Assembly (NCBI RefSeq): GCF_014863405.1
Contig: NZ_JACZZA010000020.1
Location: 1 to 49,306 of the forward strand
Length of the DNA: 49,306 nucleotides
Direction: 5' to 3'
Origin: Dyella acidiphila
GTDB lineage: Bacteria; Pseudomonadota; Gammaproteobacteria; Xanthomonadales; Rhodanobacteraceae
Made by a program: the position numbers and the translations under genes. The notes beneath the pieces were generated by a model. That model was given only the letters and a program-made list of their open reading frames with translations, ran no database searches and was not told where the DNA came from. Below, piece by piece: positions 43,697 through 49,306 of this stretch; within the stretch, counting starts at the first letter, position 1; the number at the start of each line of letters is the position of its first letter.

Positions 43697-44659
43697 TCAG
43701 ACTGAGCCGAGACTGCTTTGCTTATAGACATATTCCCTCCACTCAATTTTCGACTGAGAAAGACGGTACATCAATGCGCGGCGACACGCGATTGATCTAA
43801 CCTTTCCCGTCAGACTAAACCAAGTAGGTCGTGCGGGTCTGACAGGCCCTTTCTTGAAGGTAAAGGACATCACCCGCTGATCCTCGAATGTGATCGCATC
43901 TGACTCATCCACCCTTAAGCGTCCATTTTTGGTCGCGTCTTTTGCTAGCTCAACGGCCAGATTCATGACTGCGTCTTCAATGCTGTAAGAACGCCAATTC
44001 ATCGCGTTATATTTAGCTGCTCCCACACCTGCATTGAATAAAGATGATTCGAAGTATTTAACGCATGCCCATGCTTCTCGCGATATCGGACGTTTAGGCC
44101 GAACATCATATGCGTATGCGCGTGCCAACTTTAGATCCTGCGCAAATTGTGCAACCGCAGAAATTTTTATCCCTTCTCCCATCAACCACTCATGTGGAAG
44201 CTTGCGCGTACCATCCGGCAGCACGTGCGACCATTTGAAGAGCGGGCATTGATGCACCTGACAGTACGTTAGAAAAATGCGAGCCCAATCCAATCGGAAG
44301 TAGGGCGTATGGGCGCTGGTAGCGTCCTCGAAGAAACATATAGGGCAGTACGCGTCGCGATCTTTTGGCTTAAGAAGTGCTTCTCGGCGATCTCCGCAGT
44401 GCATCTCTAGAGCTCCGCGACTGACACCAGTTTTCTCAGCATATATATCGAGAAACATCCATCGACCACTCACATCAAGATCGCCCAAGGCTACCTGCCC
44501 AATAATACCGGGTGAGATTTCGCGAATCAGTTGCGATCGATTTATTCCCCACAACAGCGCTTGTCGATCAACCAAGGAAGAAATTGATTCACCCGGCATA
44601 AGAATTTGCGGGGCAAGCTTAGGCCATTGCATATCTTTGGGAAGGTATAACTCACGCAT
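43697..44659 (-). CDS. tniQ: TniQ/TnsD-family target-selection protein
   Basis: A 320-residue protein. Helical N-terminus LPKDMQWPKLAP leads into the TniQ core. The zinc knuckle is YCPICFFEDATSAHTPYF with a partner YCQVHQCPL (Cys105, Cys108, Cys133, His136), and LDWARIFLTYCQVH is the family-typical W-to-C/H block. The length is of the short-TniQ class rather than long TnsD. In Tn7-like elements this protein links target DNA to the TnsC/TniB ring. Its start overlaps the tniB stop by 8 bp. No CRISPR genes are present to suggest RNA-guided targeting. Confidence 0.88.
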   Translation of the reverse strand: MRELYLPKDMQWPKLAPQILMPGESISSLVDRQALLWGINRSQLIREISPGIIGQVALGDLDVSGRWMFLDIYAEKTGVSRGALEMHCGDRREALLKPKDRDAYCPICFFEDATSAHTPYFRLDWARIFLTYCQVHQCPLFKWSHVLPDGTRKLPHEWLMGEGIKISAVAQFAQDLKLARAYAYDVRPKRPISREAWACVKYFESSLFNAGVGAAKYNAMNWRSYSIEDAVMNLAVELAKDATKNGRLRVDESDAITFEDQRVMSFTFKKGPVRPARPTWFSLTGKVRSIACRRALMYRLSQSKIEWREYVYKQSSLGSV

Positions 44660-45592
44660 ACTTCAACTTCTTTTGTAGCTCGACCGAAGGTGCAAACTCC
44701 GCCTCTTCTAATGTCTTCAGCGTAAGGCTCTCTTCACCACTGAGGATGGCATGAGCGGCGGCCAAAGCAATGCGCTCCATAATGGCCCGAAGGCCACCAC
44801 CTGAACACTTGATTAGAAAAGTCAATGCCTCGGCGTTTCGTAAAGACGATGGGCGGCGCAACGGCAATATGGCCTCGATATTGCCGACGAAATCCGCAAA
44901 TGCCTGATCAACTTTCCACTCTGGCAACTTGAACGGCCGCAAGCGTTGTGCCAAGTGCTTATCGGTTCGAAATGCGTTGGACGAATCAAGCGCGCCCAAA
45001 CAAATTAGCGGAAGACGCGCCCTATTTGTCAGGAATTTAATTCCCGCCAATACTCGGTTTAGCTCTCGATCAGTGCCTTTTGACAAATCTTGTATTTCAT
45101 CGACTACCAAGGCCTTAATGCCAAGCGATTTAATTGCTCGAAGCACGGCCATTTCGCGATCAGACGTGGTCGATGGATGTGCCGCAGGACCGCCTAACGA
45201 ATCAAGCACGCGCCCATAGAATTCCCGCATCGTGCGCGACCCTTCGGCCGACACTATGACGACCTTATCCTCATACGTGCGCGCGAGCTCTTCACCGAAC
45301 GTGCTCTTCCCAGAACCCGGATTCCCGGTCAGCAACATCCCTCGTTCGTTGTAACCTTTGGCGACGTGAGAATCCAATGCGCGTATGCCATTGCATTGGA
45401 GTACGAAGGATGCGCGATTACGACGCCTTTCTTGATCAAATCGATGCGCATAGCATCGGGCGCACCGGCATCAGATTGATAGGCTTCAGCGAGATGCGCA
45501 TAGATGGTGACGGGATGTTCTAGCGTTGAAGTAGCGGTTGAATCATTCATAAAGGTTTTAGACGCTGTCTGTATAGACATCCCGCAAGTCAT
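44652..45592 (-). pseudogene. tniB: TniB/TnsC AAA+ ATPase, apparently frameshifted (-1)
   Basis: The core frame (45377-44652) carries the Walker A GNPGSGKST, the Walker B ALVVDEIQDL and a sensor region, followed by a helical tail. The expected N-terminus lies in a different frame (start about 45592 or 45580 to 45329), with the family-like RIDLIKKGVVIAHPSYSNAM and HWILTSPK. Joining them needs a -1 shift at the A AAG sequence (plus strand 45357-45360), giving TSPK followed by GYNERGMLLTGNPGSGKST. It may be a mutation, or programmed -1 shifting at that A AAG. Without it only the 241-residue product starting at a TTG could be made. Upstream frame begins just after the tniA stop. Confidence 0.75.
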
Positions 45593-45593
45593 G

Positions 45594-47423
45594 CTACATG
45601 TCCCCTCGATGCACGCCAAAAGTCGGGACAGGCAAACTGAAATCGATAAATTCGCCCTCGATGGTGACAGGGACTTCGCATGATTCAATGGCGGGAGGGA
45701 TGCTAATGCCGCGGTCTTTATGAAGTTTCTTGATGGCCGACTGTTTTCGGGCGCCTTTTGTAGCCTGGATTGCGTTCGTGATCAGTTGTTGCCGTGTCTC
45801 CAACCCACCATCAAGCACTTCCAGCAATCCACTTGATTCGTATTCGACATGACCCAATTTTCGGAGCCAGCGCATTTCGGCAAGAGATATCTGACGCGCA
45901 TCCTTGCATGTGTCGTGCGCTACAAGCACGTTACCTGCCGGCCCGATGATAAAAACCTTGGAGATATCACTAGGGTCGTAAGAAACCTCGCGTGGAATCT
46001 TGTCTCCAACCCATTCGTTCAAGCCTTCTGCCCAAAATTCGCGATGGAACATCTGAATACCAGTGCGCCGAATGAGCCGCATCTCATACGGGTAGAAAGT
46101 GGTGGGTAACATCCAGTGCTCCCATCCCGCCGGGAGTGCCTCTGAGACAGAAACTTCTTTTTCTAGCGCTTTCCATTTCTGAAGTGGAGCCATCTCCAAG
46201 GTGCGGTGTACCTTCGCGTGATATACGCTGACGATTTCGTTAACCAAAAATGTCACGAATTCTCGAAGGGTTAGCGCTGCATTGCTCTCTGAATCGTAGT
46301 CCGCACGCTTAACTACGTTGCTTTGTGTGGCGCCAGGGAGGAGCCGGCACTTCCCCATGAACGTACCTATCAGCCTCTCAATGATTCCACCATAGTGCGG
46401 GGACCCGACGGGACGGTACTGAATGTCGATACCTAGTTGGCTGCAGCCGCGCTGCAAGGCCTCACTGTGAAAATCTCGCCCATTGTCCATATGGATCGTT
46501 TCCATCACGCCGAAAACGGGCCACTGCCCCTGAAGACCCAACGACGCAAGGAAAGCCTCTTTGGGAAGCAACGCATTCACCAGACACATCGCCACCGATA
46601 TCGCACTGGGCGCCTCGAAGCTTACATATACGCCGACCACCATCCTTGAAGCCACATCGATCGCTAGTGTGACCCATGGTCGACCGATGGCCACAGTCCT
46701 ATCGTCTTCCGAAACCAGAATTGCGTCAGCTAGTGTGTGATCAATCTGTACTGTTTCTAGAGCCCGGGAGGCATCGATATGACCCACCATGGCATCGTGT
46801 TTATATTTTGCTTTTTTGCTCCCTTCCCGCAACACTGTCACGCGACGAGTATCGAGTGCTTCGACCCGCTTGCGAATAGCACTTGCGCACGGCTCGCTTA
46901 GCCCTCTTTGACGACAAGTAGATTGAATCTGCTCGATTACATCCGAAAGGTTAGGCTTGTTTTTGACGAGCCAACACTCATTGAGTTGATGAGCAATGAT
47001 TTCCTCCACTGCTCGATCGAGCAACCGGATGCCTGCAGGGCGACCACTCTTACCAGGCTGCAGCGCCGACACGGCATTGAATTGCCTCAATCGCTTTATG
47101 GCACGCTCTAGCGTTCTTTTTGAAACCCCTAATTCGAGCGCGTGCAGTTCGTAGCGCGCCTTACGCTCTTGAGTTGTGGTGGCGACCATAATGTTTCGCG
47201 CGGCATTCGCAAGTCGCTGTAAGCCGTTCCATTCCAGCATGTCTATAGAGTTCACACGCCCTGCTAGTGCAGGTGCAATGGAGACTTCTTGGGCATTTGC
47301 CCGGCACACTACCGCAGGGTCATGCAAAGCGGTCAGCATCATCACTCCCTGGAATTCGGGATCCGTGACGCGCATGCGTTGACCACGGTACAGCACTTCA
47401 CTACCCACGTCATAAGTGGTCAT
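45594..47423 (-). CDS. tniA: TniA/TnsB DDE transposase
   Basis: A 609-residue transposase of the Mu/TnsB (rve) group. The N-terminal part has HTH-like DNA-binding segments (ERKARYELHALELGVSKRTLERAI). The catalytic core shows D228 in QIDHTLAD, D313 in HMDNGRDFHS and E349 in GIIERLIGTF, 35 residues after D313, the DDE pattern with 35 residues between D and E. The C-terminal Mu-type domain follows. It cuts the 3' strands in cut-and-paste partnership with TnsA. ATG at 47423, 2 bp after the tnsA stop; the tniB N-terminal frame begins after its own stop. Confidence 0.93.
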   Translation of the reverse strand: MTTYDVGSEVLYRGQRMRVTDPEFQGVMMLTALHDPAVVCRANAQEVSIAPALAGRVNSIDMLEWNGLQRLANAARNIMVATTTQERKARYELHALELGVSKRTLERAIKRLRQFNAVSALQPGKSGRPAGIRLLDRAVEEIIAHQLNECWLVKNKPNLSDVIEQIQSTCRQRGLSEPCASAIRKRVEALDTRRVTVLREGSKKAKYKHDAMVGHIDASRALETVQIDHTLADAILVSEDDRTVAIGRPWVTLAIDVASRMVVGVYVSFEAPSAISVAMCLVNALLPKEAFLASLGLQGQWPVFGVMETIHMDNGRDFHSEALQRGCSQLGIDIQYRPVGSPHYGGIIERLIGTFMGKCRLLPGATQSNVVKRADYDSESNAALTLREFVTFLVNEIVSVYHAKVHRTLEMAPLQKWKALEKEVSVSEALPAGWEHWMLPTTFYPYEMRLIRRTGIQMFHREFWAEGLNEWVGDKIPREVSYDPSDISKVFIIGPAGNVLVAHDTCKDARQISLAEMRWLRKLGHVEYESSGLLEVLDGGLETRQQLITNAIQATKGARKQSAIKKLHKDRGISIPPAIESCEVPVTIEGEFIDFSLPVPTFGVHRGDM

Positions 47424-47425
47424 GT

Positions 47426-47935
47426 TTAGAGCTCCCCAGACACAGGCAGCCGAATTAGCGGCATCCCCAACGCGATGCGGGCGACACGCGTATGTTCGTC
47501 GCGCAAATCAGCTTCGATCCAAGCGCACTCGGGTTTTACTTCGACGATCGATAGGCGCTCAAACCCAAGCTTTCTCCATCTCTCCGGCACCGCCTCGAAG
47601 ATCACCAAGATATCTGGGGTGTAGCGCCGCGTTGTTCCATTCCATGACCAATTGATGGTGACCGGCTGAGTAGCAATCGCCATACAGGCAGGGTCGGCCA
47701 CGAGCATCTTTACGACAGAGCGTTCCAGTGCACTTTCTACGCGCACGAGCTTTTCGCCCCGAAATGCGCAGACGTAACCCCCATGATGACGGCCGCGCGA
47801 CAGCGGAATACGCCGAAAACCCCAGCGCAAAGCGATGCCCTCGGATCCGGGCAGTTTCTGGATGAAATCGTTGAGCTCGGCGCGCATGGATGGCCTACGG
47901 CAAGCCACGCGCAGGGAAGGAACCGGTTTATTCAT
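47426..47935 (-). CDS. tnsA: TnsA-like endonuclease
   Basis: A 169-residue protein starting MNKPVPSLRVACRRPS at 47935 with GGAG upstream. It carries the TnsA catalytic triad pattern: E in VRVESALERSV (E67 or E71), D108 in YTPDILVIF and E132/K134 in IVEVKPE. TnsA makes the 5'-strand cuts at transposon ends. The C-terminal TnsC-contact domain of Tn7 TnsA (273 residues) is absent, so only the catalytic part remains, as in short TnsA forms. First gene of the tnsA-tniA-tniB-tniQ operon. Confidence 0.88.
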   Translation of the reverse strand: MNKPVPSLRVACRRPSMRAELNDFIQKLPGSEGIALRWGFRRIPLSRGRHHGGYVCAFRGEKLVRVESALERSVVKMLVADPACMAIATQPVTINWSWNGTTRRYTPDILVIFEAVPERWRKLGFERLSIVEVKPECAWIEADLRDEHTRVARIALGMPLIRLPVSGEL

Positions 47936-48075
47936 GTTTCTCGCTCCATCGGAGTAAATGGGCACGTTGAGTGCCACTACTGAATGGAGCTCCAGGCAAA
48001 TGCCGCCCGTCCCTTGAGTCGCGGGAGAGATCGAGCTAGCATGGCGCGTCGGCGCAAACAAATCGACGCTTCACC

Positions 48076-48111
48076 TGTGGCCTATACGGACTGCCATCCG
48101 TGTAGGCCACA
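48076..48111. repeat. Strong 36-nt inverted repeat upstream of tnsA
   Basis: TGTGGCCTATACGGA, six-nt loop CTGCCA, TCCGTGTAGGCCACA: a 15-bp stem with a single T-G wobble. No T-run on either strand, so not an ordinary terminator. It lies between the stop of the HTH gene and the tnsA start. Possible operator, transposon-end element or RNA structure. 47936-48075 shows nothing else I can interpret. Confidence 0.7.
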
Positions 48112-48145
48112 TTGCTTTGGAGCTCAGTATTTACGATCTGGTTGG

Positions 48146-48166
48146 GATATCCGCTCTATGGATATC
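48146..48166. repeat. Short palindrome at the end of the HTH gene
   Basis: GATATCC, 7-nt spacer, GGATATC, overlapping the stop codon of the small HTH gene. May be a hairpin or a protein site. Confidence 0.4.
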
Positions 48167-48461
48167 ACCTCCTTTGCTCAAGTTGCACGGACGCCGTAGC
48201 GGGCGCTCCAAGCGTCTTATCCAGCCACGCTGCTACTTCCGCGGTTGAAGCAAACCAGCCTCGGCGCCCGTCCAGCTGAAACATGTGTATGGGAAGACGC
48301 GCACCACGGCGCGCCTGGCGCAGCGAGTCCACGCTACGAAAACCTAAGAGCTTAGCTGTCGTGCCTGCCGAGAGCATCGGTCCATATTCGTCGCGCAGCC
48401 ACTCCTCGGTGGAGGTCGGTTTTGTTTTCTCAATCACGGTTAGACCGGATGCGTCCCACAA
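48165..48461 (-). CDS. Small helix-turn-helix protein
   Basis: About 90-98 residues. The start is uncertain: TTG at 48461 or GTG at 48437 (MIEKTKPTSTEEWLRDEYG). The core SAGTTAKLLGFRSVDSLRQAR followed by HMFQLDGRRGWFASTAEVAAWL is a winged or AlpA-type DNA-binding fold. Such genes are common beside mobile elements. It lies upstream of tnsA on the same strand and may regulate the element, but that is inference. The C-terminal tail is Gln/Glu/Arg-rich. Confidence 0.55.
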   Translation of the reverse strand: MWDASGLTVIEKTKPTSTEEWLRDEYGPMLSAGTTAKLLGFRSVDSLRQARRGARLPIHMFQLDGRRGWFASTAEVAAWLDKTLGAPATASVQLEQRR

Positions 48462-48570
48462 AATTGGGGCGACGCTAAAGCTTTTTTGATTTTAGGTCAA
48501 CTATTTGTTTCATAAAGATTTTTAGTTGCGCTTACTACTAAGATTTATCACTAAAAAAACCGCGCGGTAG

Positions 48571-48629
48571 GCTGCTCGTCGAGCGAGACATAATCGGTAG
48601 AAAACTACCGATTAGCACGACGACAGCCC
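48571..48629. repeat. Large two-stem inverted repeat (cruciform-like)
   Basis: Inner stem TAATCGGTAG/CTACCGATTA (48591-48600 with 48605-48614) with an AAAA loop is perfect. Outside it, GGCTG and TCGTCG pair with CGACGACAGCC (48618-48628) after small internal loops. It lies in an AT-rich gene-free stretch (48462-48758) between the HTH gene and the phosphatase-like gene. Possible origin, attachment site or regulatory structure; I cannot tell which. Confidence 0.65.
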
Positions 48630-48758
48630 TAAGCTTCGATGCACAATATATTTTCGATTACGCGCCGTTGTTATGCGTCGCATGGACGAAACATCAGCGT
48701 TCGGTCTTAGCTTTTGAGATATAAGACGGCCACGCTTGCTCGCTCAAGGAGACATGCC

Positions 48759-49172
48759 ATGACGAATGATCGATTGACCACGAAAAATGTGCGAACAAGC
48801 GCCTCTCACCCGTTACGCATAGCGACGCTTCCTGTTGGTGAAAATGGGGGCGCCGTCGGCGTAACATTCGCGCCCGGCAAACGGCAGGCCAGCGCCATGA
48901 CCGGTATTTGGGAACGCGATCTCGATGAAGATCTGAACGCCATTCGTCGGTGGGGTGCCTCCGACCTCATCACACTGATTGAGCCTCATGAGTTCATAGA
49001 GTTGCATATCGAAGATCTTCCGGAACGCACGGTATTGCATGGACTGCGGTGGCATGGATTACCGATTACCGATGGTGCCGCGCCTGACAATCGATTTCTC
49101 GCTCCGTGGAAAGCGCTGCTTCCAACGCTCTTGCAACGACTGGATCAAGGTAAACGCGTCGTCGTACACTGA
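48759..49172 (+). pseudogene. Dual-specificity/CDKN3-like phosphatase, truncated by an IS
   Basis: Starts MTNDRLTTKNVRTSASH at 48759 behind AGGAG. Residues up to the end match a bacterial protein-tyrosine phosphatase family: APGKRQ, IWERDLDEDLNAIRRWGASDLITLIE, HEFIEL, LRWHGLPITDGAAP and finally GKRVVVH, where family members continue with HCxxGxxR. The stop TGA comes directly after that His, exactly where the IS3-type terminus begins. So the catalytic Cys and the rest of the domain are lost from this copy. About 137 residues remain. Confidence 0.75.
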
Positions 49173-49306
49173 GCTGACCTGAAATTTCTGGTCCAGATCC
49201 AAAGTTCATAGACTTATGACGAGGAGACTGGACGATGCCCAAGAAACGCTTTAGTTCCGAAGAGATCATCCACAAGCTGCGCGAGGCCGAGGTGCTTTCC
49301 TCGCAG
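49170..49306 (+). mobile_element. IS3-family insertion sequence, left end and start only (runs off the window)
   Basis: The left end is placed at TGAGCTGACC (49170), with leading TG as in IS3-family ends. About 64 bp later begins an orfA. The element interrupts the phosphatase-like gene. The right end and orfB are outside the window, so the family assignment rests on the orfA start only. Confidence 0.65.
49235..49306 (+). CDS. IS3-family transposase OrfA (partial, runs off the right edge)
   Basis: The first 24 codons read MPKKRFSSEEIIHKLREAEV and continue to the edge. This resembles the HTH start of OrfA of the IS407 group of IS3-family elements. ATG at 49235 follows GAGGAGA with good spacing. 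The remaining protein is not in the window. Confidence 0.75.
   Translation, partial: MPKKRFSSEEIIHKLREAEVLSSQ

Larger units (their letters stand above)
39252..48164 (-). mobile_element. Tn7-like (tns/tni) transposon, left end placed, right end not found
   Basis: Contains tnsA, tniA (tnsB), tniB (tnsC) and tniQ with a downstream cargo block on the same strand. The proposed left end is TGTCGGCGATGC at 39252, followed by three repeats (39263-39319), as expected for transposase-binding sites. AT content is clearly higher than in the flanking core. The right boundary given here is only the start of the spacer upstream of tnsA; I could not match a mirrored terminus there, so the true edge may lie further right, or be lost. 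Confidence 0.6.

Noticed and set aside
47936-48560. Right end of the Tn7-like element
   Set aside because: I looked for the mirrored CGACAAGGTTAAG repeats and an ACA terminus upstream of tnsA and beyond the HTH gene. Only weak partial matches (such as GCGACGCTAAAGC at 48469) were found, too poor to call.
48462-48758. A gene in the AT-rich spacer
   Set aside because: No start with a ribosome site and no protein-like frame; only the palindrome and AT-rich sequence are seen.
39252-49306. CRISPR array or CRISPR-associated transposon
   Set aside because: No regularly spaced identical direct repeats or cas genes are visible; the hairpin copies are separated by whole genes of varied size.

Overview
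The window looks like a high-GC gammaproteobacterial chromosome of the Xanthomonadales type, probably Rhodanobacteraceae (Dyella, Rhodanobacter or a relative). This rests on gene order (tyrS beside an rRNA operon, coaBC-dut-algC, argS-SPOR protein, ntrBC) and protein style. The genus is inference. Two parts are clear: an ordinary core from 1 to about 39250, and a visibly AT-richer accessory region from about 39250 to the right edge.

Core. The left edge holds the promoter and leader of an rRNA operon that reads leftward out of the window, then tyrS. Next is a cell-wall block: an M23 endopeptidase, anmK, and ampG on the opposite strand. It is followed by xth, pyrE, a DUF4124 protein, the coaBC-dut-algC operon (minus strand), radC, argS with an FtsN-like SPOR gene, a dehydrogenase, a purine permease, a patatin/acetoacetate decarboxylase/3-hydroxybutyrate dehydrogenase cluster, divergent speA and speE (polyamines), an orphan ParA ATPase, a SixA-type phosphatase overlapping a YceI gene, a phospholipase D lipoprotein, a TonB-like protein, a thiolase, a PAS-GGDEF-EAL protein, a GNAT enzyme and ntrBC. 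Three related palindromic repeats (REP-like) lie between core genes.

Accessory region. About 80 bp upstream of ntrB a TGT terminus followed by three roughly 20-bp repeats looks like the left end of a Tn7-like (tns/tni) transposon. Its machinery (tnsA, tnsB/tniA, tnsC/tniB, tniQ; minus strand, overlapping or nearly so) lies at 43697-47935. tniB appears split by a -1 frameshift. Between machinery and left end lies a block of small same-strand genes. Several resemble immunity-type families (DUF4253, SUKH/DUF1851-like). Nearly every one ends at a copy of a 26-nt imperfect palindrome with a conserved loop, giving a one-gene-one-hairpin layout like an integron cassette array but without recognisable attC sites or an integrase. 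This is the most unusual thing in the window.

Right edge. A small HTH gene, two strong inverted repeats, and a dual-specificity-phosphatase-like gene cut just before its catalytic cysteine by an IS3-family element whose first ORF runs off the end.
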